From CAVQMB01 sp963713445 (GTDB lineage: Bacteria; Pseudomonadota; Gammaproteobacteria; Competibacterales; Competibacteraceae), in NCBI GenBank assembly GCA_963713445.1, contig CAVQMB010000046.1, positions 1-47,866 of the forward strand: a DNA stretch of 47,866 nucleotides. The letters are read 5' to 3'. How positions within the stretch are numbered: position 1 is the stretch's first letter; each line of letters opens with the position of its first letter. The notes under the pieces are model-generated. The model did not search any database and was not told where the DNA came from. It saw only the letters and a list, made by a program, of their open reading frames with translations. The translations under genes and the position numbers were made by a program. Positions 1 to 5,721 of the stretch are shown piece after piece.

Positions 1-1377
1 AATCGGGTCGGAGGCGGGGTCACCCCCGCCGTCCGCCCACACCACCGTGCGTACGGGACCGTACACGGCGGTTCAAGAGAGCCACGCCCGAGTCTGAAGA
101 AGATCGAGGAGGCTCAGAAGTCCCCATTGCGCCAATAACCGGTTGGTTATGGCCGCGTGCATATGCGAGGCCCCGGCGTTCCACCAAGCCCCAAGGCCGG
201 TGGCCGTTGCCTTGCGCGCGCGCTCCGCTTTCACTCCCAGTGCTACAAGCCGCCGAAACCGGGTCTTAGGCTTCTTCCACTGCTCCCACAAGATCTTGCG
301 CAGTCGTCGTCGTAGCCATTGATCCAAGGCCTCGAAGGCCTGTTTGACGGTAGCAAGCCGAAAGTAGCCGACCCACCCACGCGTAAATTGGTTGATCTCC
401 TTGATCACCCGCAGGATGTTTCGCCCCCGCCCCCTGTGCGTAATCTCTCGTATCCGATCCTTGGCCCGCTGCACCGATTGCGGTGCCGGCTTCAGGCGTG
501 GCGAGCGGTGATTGGTCACCGTGTAGCCCAGAAACTTGCGTTTCCAGGGCCGGTCCACGGCACTCTTGGCGCGATTCACCTTCAGTCGCAGCTTGGACTC
601 CAGGAAGTGCGTCAGCGACGCCATGACCCGTTCGCCTGCCCGCCGGCTTCGCACGTAAACAGTCGCGTCGTCGGCATAACGGCAGAAGCAGTGTCCTCTA
701 CGTTCCAGTTCCTGGTCGAATTCATCCAGCAGGATATTCGACAGCAAAGGTGATAGCGGTGACCCTTGGGGGGTACCCGCCTCGCGAATACTCACCAGCC
801 CACCTTGCAGGATGCCCGCCGTCAGATAACGTCGGATCAGTCTCAGGAGTCGCTTGTCCTTGATCTTCCAGGCTACCCGATTCATCAGCAGATCATGATT
901 GACTTGGTCGAAAAATTTCTCCAAATCCACATCGACAACCCAACGGTTTCCCGCTTCCATATAGCGGCGCGCCTGCTCGATGGCTTGGTGCGCACTGCGT
1001 CCGGGCCGAAAACCATAGCTGTGGGCTGAGAAATCCCGATCGAAGATCGGACTCAGGACCTGCAGAATCGCCTGGGTGATCAGTCGATCAAGCACGGTGG
1101 GGATACCGAGCATCCGTGTCCCTCCGCCCGGTTTCGGCAGGTGCACCTCCCGGACCGGTGAGGGGACGTACGTTTCGCTCAGTAGTTGCTCTCGGACCGC
1201 GGGCCAGGCCTCGCGCAGGCACCTCGGCAATTCGTCGACACTCATGCCGTCGACACCGGGCGCCCCCTTGTTGGCTTTGACCCGCTTCAAAGCGGCGAAC
1301 AGGTTCTCTCTGCGCAGCACCTCCTCCATCAACGTATCAGTCGGGGGGTCCGATGGACTCCGCGGCCACCGTCACCG
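1..1377 (-). mobile_element. Group II intron, 3' half (RT/maturase ORF plus domains V and VI)
   Basis: Reading the minus strand, the LtrA-type reading frame is followed directly by a hairpin at about 41-73 that looks like domain V (paired arms ACCGCCGTG... and ...CACGGTGGT around GTCC). A GC-rich hairpin at about 1-40 then resembles domain VI. No domain I-III sequence lies upstream of the ORF: about 60 nt beyond the maturase start the sequence becomes a fragment of an unrelated plus-strand gene. This is therefore a 5'-truncated intron copy. Its missing 5' half appears to be the plus-strand segment at 5330-5544. The intron boundary at position 1 is approximate because the window begins there. 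Confidence 0.8.
73..1332 (-). CDS. ltrA: Group II intron reverse transcriptase/maturase (LtrA)
   Basis: Multifunctional intron-encoded protein that binds the intron RNA, helps it splice, and reverse-transcribes it after insertion. Visible motifs are SYGFRPGR at about residues 105-112, TPQGSPLSPLLSNI at about 187-200, the catalytic YADD at about 219-222 and a GIIM maturase region (GWVGYF...) near 310. The frame opens at TTG-ATG (1332). An upstream in-frame-like stretch beginning with GTG at 1375 (VTVAAESIG) would join this frame if the six-G run at 1343-1348 were one base shorter, so the N-terminus may be frameshifted. The RT domain itself looks complete. There is no sign of an HNH endonuclease domain. 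Confidence 0.93.
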   Translation of the reverse strand: MMEEVLRRENLFAALKRVKANKGAPGVDGMSVDELPRCLREAWPAVREQLLSETYVPSPVREVHLPKPGGGTRMLGIPTVLDRLITQAILQVLSPIFDRDFSAHSYGFRPGRSAHQAIEQARRYMEAGNRWVVDVDLEKFFDQVNHDLLMNRVAWKIKDKRLLRLIRRYLTAGILQGGLVSIREAGTPQGSPLSPLLSNILLDEFDQELERRGHCFCRYADDATVYVRSRRAGERVMASLTHFLESKLRLKVNRAKSAVDRPWKRKFLGYTVTNHRSPRLKPAPQSVQRAKDRIREITHRGRGRNILRVIKEINQFTRGWVGYFRLATVKQAFEALDQWLRRRLRKILWEQWKKPKTRFRRLVALGVKAERARKATATGLGAWWNAGASHMHAAITNRLLAQWGLLSLLDLLQTRAWLS

Positions 1378-1380
1378 CTT

Positions 1381-1642
1381 GACGCGCAACGCCAGGCTCA
1401 TGGCGGCTACCGGCCGCCTCCTTCCCGGGTCGCTGGTGCTTCTCAACACGAATTTCGGCGTCTCCTTCGGTGAACGAGGTTACGGCACCGGTTACCCGCG
1501 GATCGTCAACGGTATCGTCGATATCGGCGCTTATGAATGGGCGCCGCCGCCGCAGATCCCGACGCTATCGGTCTGGGGCGTGGCGCTGCTCAGTGCGATG
1601 CTGGGACTGCTCGGCGGCTGGCCGAGGCGGCGGCGCACCTAG
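1381..1642 (+). pseudogene. Remnant of an IPTL-CTERM surface protein (choice-of-anchor Q-like C-terminus)
   Basis: Only the last 85 or so codons survive. They read ...LLPGS... then RGYGTGYPRIVNGIVDIGAYEW, which matches the usual end of parallel-beta-helix 'choice-of-anchor Q' proteins. A tripartite sorting tail follows: IPTLSVWG, a hydrophobic stretch (VALLSAMLGLLGG) and a terminal basic cluster (RRRR). This is the IPTL-CTERM signal recognised by an exosortase/rhombosortase-type system in Proteobacteria. The frame has no proper start and runs straight into intron sequence at about 1377, so the gene is truncated. Nothing else of the gene is visible in the window. Confidence 0.75.
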
Positions 1643-1734
1643 CCCGCGCCGCGCATACAGGGCGAGGCCGTCGTGTGGGAGCGACGGTGTTGTTTATACC
1701 ATCATCATTTTCGATCCCCCACCCCCTTCAGCAA

Positions 1735-1871
1735 TTGTGTCGTCCTCACCGCATCGAGGCGGGCGTTTGTGTCGTCAATTGTGACAATTCAAGATAACGG
1801 CTATTATCATGAATCAATAGTGCATTTGACATGACGACACATTGCCGGTAAAAGACACAGTAACGACACAA
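1735..1871. promoter_or_regulatory. Promoter with four TGTGTCGT operator-like sites upstream of the RHH gene
   Basis: Four near-identical 8-9 nt sites are visible. TTGTGTCGT occurs at 1735-1743 and 1767-1775, and its reverse complement ACGACACA(A) at 1834-1841 and 1863-1871, giving two inward-facing pairs. A sigma70-like promoter, TTGACA (1826-1831) with a 17-bp spacer and TAAAAG (1849-1854), sits inside the right-hand pair, with one site in the spacer and one just downstream. The layout suits autorepression by the ribbon-helix-helix protein encoded from 1888; that link is inference. Confidence 0.6.
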
Positions 1872-1887
1872 CCGGGAAATCCCTTTC

Positions 1888-2499
1888 ATGAAAGCCATTC
1901 AGATGCGCTGCGACGAACATGTGGCGGACGTGCTGCGCGAGCTGGCCCAGCGCGAGCAGCGATCCATGAGCAACATGCTGGAGCGGCTGGTGATGCAGGA
2001 AGGTGAGCGGCTGGGCCTGGTCCGCTACGAGACCCGGCCGGTGACGGTCACCCGCGCCGGTGCGGTGGATCATGCGGCCACGGCGCTGCATGCCCTGGAG
2101 GGACTGACCAGCGAGCAGTTGGCGGACTTGAGCGATCGCCAGCGGCACCGGCTGCTGGACCTGTGCGCGCATTGGCACGGTCAGATCATGCCGGTGGCGC
2201 CGGATCCCGCGGTGACGGTGGGTAGCGGGGATGAACCGGATACTGTCACGGATGATGATATAGAGGCCAGTGGTGAAAACCCGCCGGCTGAACCGCTGGT
2301 GCTAGCCTCAGAGCCACCGCCGACCGCCCCGTCAGCGGCCAATCAGCGCGAGCAGGCATTGAGAGACGCCGCCGAGGCCTGCGGCGGGAATGCGGCGCGT
2401 ATGGCGGACTGGTTGAATAGCCGCGGCATACCGCCGGCACGGTCCGGGCGCTGGACCCGGGATGCGGTCAACGGCTGGCTGCGGCGGAAGGCCAACTAA
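1888..2499 (+). CDS. RHH-like protein with a recombinase-domain-like C-terminus
   Basis: 203 aa. Residues 1-40 (MKAIQMRCDEHVADVLRELA...MSNMLERLVMQEG) look like a ribbon-helix-helix DNA-binding fold of the Arc/CopG kind. The middle is acidic and Pro/Ala-rich, probably a linker. The last 50 residues (AARMADWLNSRGIPPARSGRWTRDAVNGWLRR) resemble the small helical 'recombinase' DNA-recognition module of serine recombinases, without any catalytic resolvase domain. No full-length family is recognised. Neighbouring upstream repeats suggest that it represses its own promoter. It could equally be a plasmid copy-number or transfer regulator. A Shine-Dalgarno sequence is weak (GGGAAA at 1874). Confidence 0.7.
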   Translation: MKAIQMRCDEHVADVLRELAQREQRSMSNMLERLVMQEGERLGLVRYETRPVTVTRAGAVDHAATALHALEGLTSEQLADLSDRQRHRLLDLCAHWHGQIMPVAPDPAVTVGSGDEPDTVTDDDIEASGENPPAEPLVLASEPPPTAPSAANQREQALRDAAEACGGNAARMADWLNSRGIPPARSGRWTRDAVNGWLRRKAN

Positions 2500-2524
2500 C
2501 GCGGGCTCATATTTATTTAAGATT

Positions 2525-2543
2525 ACTTTAAAATACTTAAAGT
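2525..2543. promoter_or_regulatory. AT-rich inverted repeat upstream of the 89-aa gene
   Basis: ACTTTAA (2525-2531) and TTAAAGT (2537-2543) form a perfect 7-bp inverted repeat with a 5-nt centre, in a strongly AT-rich stretch (2510-2600) that probably holds the promoter of the gene starting at 2604. It could be an operator or the end of the preceding transcript. Confidence 0.3.
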
Positions 2544-2603
2544 GTTTTTATCTATTTAATATGATAATATCTATTATGTGACAAATAATTTAAAGGATAG
2601 GCA

Positions 2604-2873
2604 ATGATTAAACGCCACGAAAATCAGCTGTGGTCTCGACTAGATGAACTGTACGCCAAAGGAACAACGTCAATTTCGTGGGGCGAGTTGTACCACTGGT
2701 ACGGCGTTGAGAAGATTCGAAAGGCGCCATGGCGAGATATTGCTGCAAGATGGGAACAGCTCCTAGACGAGAAAGAAGAAGAGTACAAAGATCCACAGGT
2801 AGCGCAAACCCACAGCGGCATATCAATGTTTTTTGCCTATGAACCTGGATCGTTGAGCGAGCTGGCGAGCTGA
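2604..2873 (+). CDS. Hypothetical protein, 89 aa
   Basis: A short acidic protein (MIKRHENQLWSRLDELYAKG...) rich in Trp, Glu and Lys, with no transmembrane segment or recognisable motif. The start is supported by AAAGGATAGG 6-15 nt upstream of the ATG and by an AT-rich promoter region. Codon use is less GC-rich than the neighbours, suggesting separate acquisition. It is followed by a convergent toxin-antitoxin pair. I do not recognise a family. Confidence 0.55.
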   Translation: MIKRHENQLWSRLDELYAKGTTSISWGELYHWYGVEKIRKAPWRDIAARWEQLLDEKEEEYKDPQVAQTHSGISMFFAYEPGSLSELAS

Positions 2874-2947
2874 ATACCATGGTATGGAGCGAATACGAGA
2901 CAGCGGTAGAACAGAAGCTCACAGGGGATAAGGCTTGAACCGACCGG

Positions 2948-3220
2948 CTACCGCTGCCGGTAGACCTCGCGGCGGTGGCCAACGGTCAGCACCAGCACGG
3001 TGAGCCGGTCATCCTCGATGTCGGCGATGACGCGGTAGTCACCGACCCGGTAGCGCCAGAGATCGCCGAGCGGACCATGGAGCGGCTTGCCGTAGTGGCG
3101 CACATCGCCGGCGCGGGCTACGCGGTGCTCGAGATAGGTGCGGATCCGCCTGGCCTGCTGGCGGTCGATGTTCCGAAGTTGCCGCAGCGCTGTTTCGGTG
3201 TATCTAACCGTCCAGGCCAA
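2948..3220 (-). CDS. RelE/ParE-family toxin
   Basis: About 90 aa starting at TTG 3218-3220 (MAWTVRYTETALRQLRNIDRQQARRIRTYLE...). The later LHGPLGDLWRYRVGDYRVIADIEDDRLTVLVLTVGHRREVYR is the classic RelE core: the GxLWRYRVGDYR strand, and the C-terminal GHRREVY of ribosome-dependent mRNA interferases. The reading frame is open further upstream, but that part overlaps the antitoxin. The TTG gives a 17-nt overlap with it, normal for translationally coupled pairs. It is cotranscribed downstream of the RHH antitoxin. RelE-type RNase activity is inferred from family; a ParE-type gyrase target is the alternative. Confidence 0.88.
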   Translation of the reverse strand: MAWTVRYTETALRQLRNIDRQQARRIRTYLEHRVARAGDVRHYGKPLHGPLGDLWRYRVGDYRVIADIEDDRLTVLVLTVGHRREVYRQR

Positions 3221-3431
3221 GCTCGGTGTCCACCTGCTCTGCCGGGTAGGTGCGCTCCTCGCCTTTGCGCACCCGCTCGAGCACGTCGGCCGCCAGGTAG
3301 TACTCCTCAAGGTCATCGAGGCCGCGCTCGATGAGCTCGCGCAGATAATAGGCTCGGCTGCGGCCGGTTTGGGCCGCCAGCGCGTCCAGGCGCTTTTCAG
3401 TCTCAGGGGAGAGTCGGATCGAGGTGGGCAT
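3204..3431 (-). CDS. RHH antitoxin of the RelE-type pair
   Basis: 75 aa, MPTSIRLSPETEKRLDALAAQTGRSRAYYLRELIERGLDDLEE..., a textbook ribbon-helix-helix: the TSIRL strand and two helices around GRSRAYYLRELIE. The acidic C-terminus (RKGEERTYPAEQVDTELGLDG) would wrap the toxin. It is the first gene of the pair. A palindrome at 3447-3460 just upstream is the likely operator for autoregulation by the complex. Confidence 0.88.
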   Translation of the reverse strand: MPTSIRLSPETEKRLDALAAQTGRSRAYYLRELIERGLDDLEEYYLAADVLERVRKGEERTYPAEQVDTELGLDG

Positions 3432-3446
3432 GGGGTGTTACCACGT

Positions 3447-3460
3447 GACTACTTGTAGTC
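3447..3460. promoter_or_regulatory. Palindromic operator of the RelE/RHH pair
   Basis: GACTAC-TT-GTAGTC, a perfect 6-bp inverted repeat 16 nt upstream of the antitoxin ATG. The longer motif GTGACTACTTGT resembles GTGACTACGTGT upstream of the other RHH gene at 5154. Confidence 0.55.
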
Positions 3461-3595
3461 ATCGTAGCACAGCGGCCCTGCCGTCCGTCTCGCCTAGGGT
3501 CACGCTACTCGCAGCACTCTGGTATCGCGCGTATCCAGATCCCGCCGTGCTATTTTGCTACAGCTCCTATATAGCCAATTTGAGGAGGTGCGGCG

Positions 3596-4504
3596 ATGGA
3601 CACGACGATGTTGGCAGAACCCGAAACCTGCGGTGTCTCGATAGCAGAGAAGTCACCCGGGGTTCCCATTCCAGAGACCGGCGTGGCCGAAGGGACACTG
3701 AATAATACGACTGACGTGCACTTCGGAATGAACAGCACGGCGTTCAACGGTAAGGTCACCAACGTCCATATACGGGGGCATGGCGCACGAATCCTCGACA
3801 TCGAAAAACGCGGCGGCCGGACCGCGGAGGATACGTGGCGTTACGCGAGCAAAAAAAATCTCAATATCAGGTGTACAAATTGCCTTACGGTCCATGCAAA
3901 ACATAAGTTTGCTTACGACGAATTGTTTCCTGGAGGTGGCGTAGAAGGTATACGTCTCGAGACCGATGGATGGATCATCGAGGAGGAAGTCGGAATAAGG
4001 TGCAAAAACTGTGGCTGCGACCGGGAATTCCTAGTGATCGGGTTGGATCCACTACGCGGTTCCGGAGAGCAAGCCAATGCGTTCGAAAACTGGTTTCGGG
4101 AATTCAATCTCACAAGGCCCGTAAAAAAGCGGAGCTTCCCCTCCACTGCACGCATGAACGGGAAAAGCATCGGTGGCCAGAACAGGGGCTATGTTGGCGA
4201 TACGAAGTTTGATATCAACAAAAAAGTAGGTCTGGGTGCCTATCAATACGGCACCCGCTGGTCCAAAACGGCCTTGGAACATACCCTTGAATCTGGCGGC
4301 ACGATTCACTTTCACCTGGACGGATTGGGTGACATCAGCCAACTGCTCGATAAAGGGGGCGATTACGCCTACAACGTGACCGCGCGGGAGCTACGTTACA
4401 TCTACCGGAACTGGGAGAAGCGGTTTAAGGGCCATGTGGTCTTTTACAACGGCTATACGGCCGACGACAAAGCGGTGATTGTGGAAAAGCCGTGGGACGA
4501 CTGA
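3596..4504 (+). CDS. Unknown 302-aa protein with paired Cys motifs and a possible toxin-type C-terminal module
   Basis: No family is assigned with confidence. A strong Shine-Dalgarno (GAGGAGGTGC) precedes the ATG. Residues 1-60 are low-complexity and Thr/Asn-rich. Cys93/Cys96 (IRCTNC) and Cys136/139/141 (IRCKNCGC) could bind zinc or a metal cluster. The last 90 residues (GGTIHFHLDGLGDISQLLDKGG...TARELRYIYRNW...VVFYNGY...VEKPW) resemble, from memory, the tail modules found at the ends of polymorphic-toxin and secreted effector proteins. No signal peptide or RHS/LXG header is visible and no immunity gene is recognised next to it. The gene is less GC-rich than its surroundings, suggesting recent transfer. 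Confidence 0.75.
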   Translation: MDTTMLAEPETCGVSIAEKSPGVPIPETGVAEGTLNNTTDVHFGMNSTAFNGKVTNVHIRGHGARILDIEKRGGRTAEDTWRYASKKNLNIRCTNCLTVHAKHKFAYDELFPGGGVEGIRLETDGWIIEEEVGIRCKNCGCDREFLVIGLDPLRGSGEQANAFENWFREFNLTRPVKKRSFPSTARMNGKSIGGQNRGYVGDTKFDINKKVGLGAYQYGTRWSKTALEHTLESGGTIHFHLDGLGDISQLLDKGGDYAYNVTARELRYIYRNWEKRFKGHVVFYNGYTADDKAVIVEKPWDD

Positions 4505-4517
4505 CAGCGGCGGTGTG

Positions 4518-4736
4518 CTACTCGCAGCACCCCTGACCGGCCTGCACCGGCGGACATTTCACCGAGCCGAAGGAACAGAACACACAACAGTCGCCAGGAT
4601 TCGGGCACAGCAGCGTCTTGCAGTTGCAGCACTCATAGAAATACTGGCAGGCGTTGGTGGGCATCGTCTCCTGCTGAGCGAAGCCGCAGTGCGGGCAGGT
4701 CAGGACGGACTCCAGGATGATGTCGGCCACGGTCAC
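4518..4736 (-). CDS. GDCCVxC-domain small cysteine-rich protein
   Basis: 72 aa with ten or more cysteines in pairs: LTCPHCG, YECCNCKTLLCPNPGDCCVFCSFGSVKCPP. The GDCCVFCS(Y/F)GS core defines the GDCCVxC family, commonly seen near mercury and other metal-resistance genes and on mobile DNA. A metal-binding or metal-handling role is therefore likely but not proven. No mer genes are in the window. The start at 4736 gives the usual family length. The gene lies 6 nt downstream of the 60-aa reading frame on the same strand, suggesting cotranscription. Confidence 0.82.
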   Translation of the reverse strand: MTVADIILESVLTCPHCGFAQQETMPTNACQYFYECCNCKTLLCPNPGDCCVFCSFGSVKCPPVQAGQGCCE

Positions 4737-4742
4737 ACCCTG

Positions 4743-4925
4743 CTATTCATCAGCGGGCCAGTCATCGCCGGCAAACTCGCGGGCCTCGGCCTCATCGAGC
4801 GGGATGCCGAAGGACGCCACCTTCGCCATTTCACCGTTCGGCACCCAGTGGCCGCCGACCAGTTTTTCGTGGAACATCGGCACCTCATGGTCACCAGGCA
4901 CCCGGTACAGCTCGGCGTAGCGCAT
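4743..4925 (-). CDS. Hypothetical protein, 60 aa
   Basis: MRYAELYRVPGDHEVPMFHEKLVGGHWVPNGEMAKVASFGIPLDEAEAREFAGDDWPADE. Acidic, no membrane segment or known motif. Its start overlaps the stop of the preceding broken RHH gene by a few bases, and the GDCCVxC gene follows after 6 nt, so all three look like one minus-strand transcription unit. It might be a small partner of the RHH gene, but no toxin family is recognised. Confidence 0.45.
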   Translation of the reverse strand: MRYAELYRVPGDHEVPMFHEKLVGGHWVPNGEMAKVASFGIPLDEAEAREFAGDDWPADE

Positions 4926-4927
4926 GG

Positions 4928-5154
4928 CTACGATTCCGTCTTCTCCAGGTACTCGATCACGGCCTGCCCTGCTAGAGTAGCTGCCGGTGCGTACACTCGC
5001 GTTTCACCGCCAGCAGCCGCAACCGCTTGTAATCCTGCGTTGTCAGCTTGACGGTCAGTGCGCGCCTGGCCACCGCATCAGCCCGGGCCGGTTCGCCGCA
5101 GGTTGGTGTGCCCGGTTTACTGATGGTGTTGCCCAGATCCGTCCATTTAGCCAT
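4928..5154 (-). pseudogene. RHH antitoxin-like gene with a C-terminal frameshift
   Basis: The first 60 codons (MAKWTDLGNTISKPG...ALTVKLTTQDYKRLRLLAVKRECTHRQLL) hit a TAG at 4972. In another frame the expected continuation TLAGQAVIEYLEKTES follows at once and ends at 4928. Together they make a ribbon-helix-helix protein (strand ALTVKL, helices TQDYKRLRLLAVKRE and THRQLL..QAVIEYLEK) of the plasmid antitoxin/repressor type. One indel near 4975-4985 therefore breaks the second helix. A palindrome GTGAC-n5-GTCAC lies upstream. No partner toxin is recognised. Confidence 0.6.
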
Positions 5155-5183
5155 ACCTACGTGCCCCTTTGCGTAACTGCTAT

Positions 5184-5198
5184 GTGACTACGTGTCAC
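5184..5198. promoter_or_regulatory. Palindromic operator upstream of the broken RHH gene
   Basis: GTGAC-TACGT-GTCAC, a perfect 5-bp inverted repeat 30 nt upstream of the ATG at 5154. It shares the core GTGACTAC(T/G)TGT with the operator at 3447. Confidence 0.45.
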
Positions 5199-5329
5199 CA
5201 CGTTAGCACGATAGAAGCTCTATGCGACCCCGAACTGTAGATGGTTCGTGGTGACATGACAACGTTTTCTTACTTGATTTACATATATTAATTTCGTATA
5301 ATGGAAGATTGCGCTTTATCGGTGATACT

Positions 5330-5544
5330 GTACGTTCGGGCGCATTTTACAAGGGGTCTGATGAGACCCCAGGCCCTAGAAGGGAAATCCGGCAATAGGG
5401 GCCACGGGCGGGAGTCCTCGAAAGGGGACGTCGCAGCCAGGCCGGTGAGCTATAGCGTGAGTGCCTTATCGCCTGAAGCGCTATTTGCAACACAAAATGC
5501 GACGTAGGCGAAAATTGGGTTCCCATACGGGTGGTACCCGGTGA
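5330..5544 (+). mobile_element. Group II intron, 5' half (domain I and following)
   Basis: A non-coding, highly structured stretch: hairpin GGGGTC...GACCCC at 5355-5372, then GGCCCTAGAAGGG...CAATAGGGGCC, GAGTCCTCGAAAGGGGACGTC, AGCCAGGCCGGTGAGC, GCGACGTAGGCG and GGTTCCCATACGGGTGGTACCC. Order and wording match, from memory, the compact 5' RNA portion of bacterial group II introns that carry the short LtrA type at 73-1332. The likely 5' end is the GTACG near 5330. The similarity stops at CGGTGA (5539-5544), the hexamer that also ends the 3' half at 1372-1377. It has no RT frame of its own. Confidence 0.65.
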
Positions 5545-5566
5545 TTGGCGCACTCAACATCGCATC

Positions 5567-5625
5567 GACTGTTTTTACAGTCTGTGGGGTTGGGGGTATT
5601 GTGCCTTTCCCACCGGGTGGTTTTT
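5567..5625 (+). terminator. Hairpins between intron remnant and CRISPR array
   Basis: GACTGT-TTTT-ACAGTC (5567-5582) is a perfect stem, and CCAC-CGG-GTGG (5610-5620) is followed by TTTTT (5621-5625), as in an intrinsic terminator read on the plus strand. What transcript they would end is unclear. The region 5545-5721 has no gene. Confidence 0.35.
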
Positions 5626-5672
5626 AGCGGTTTTAGGACCACTAGGTGTTTAAGCATTCCTTACAGCCATTT

Positions 5673-5693
5673 CATGTTGTTCACTACAACATG
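5673..5693. terminator. Hairpin at the leader-distal end of the CRISPR array
   Basis: CATGTTGT-TCACT-ACAACATG, a perfect 8-bp stem about 30 nt beyond the last repeat in the direction of array transcription (minus). It may end or protect the pre-crRNA transcript; no T-run follows on the minus strand, so this is tentative. Confidence 0.3.
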
Positions 5694-5721
5694 ACTGGAC
5701 ATTCTTTTTGTTTCCCGTAAC

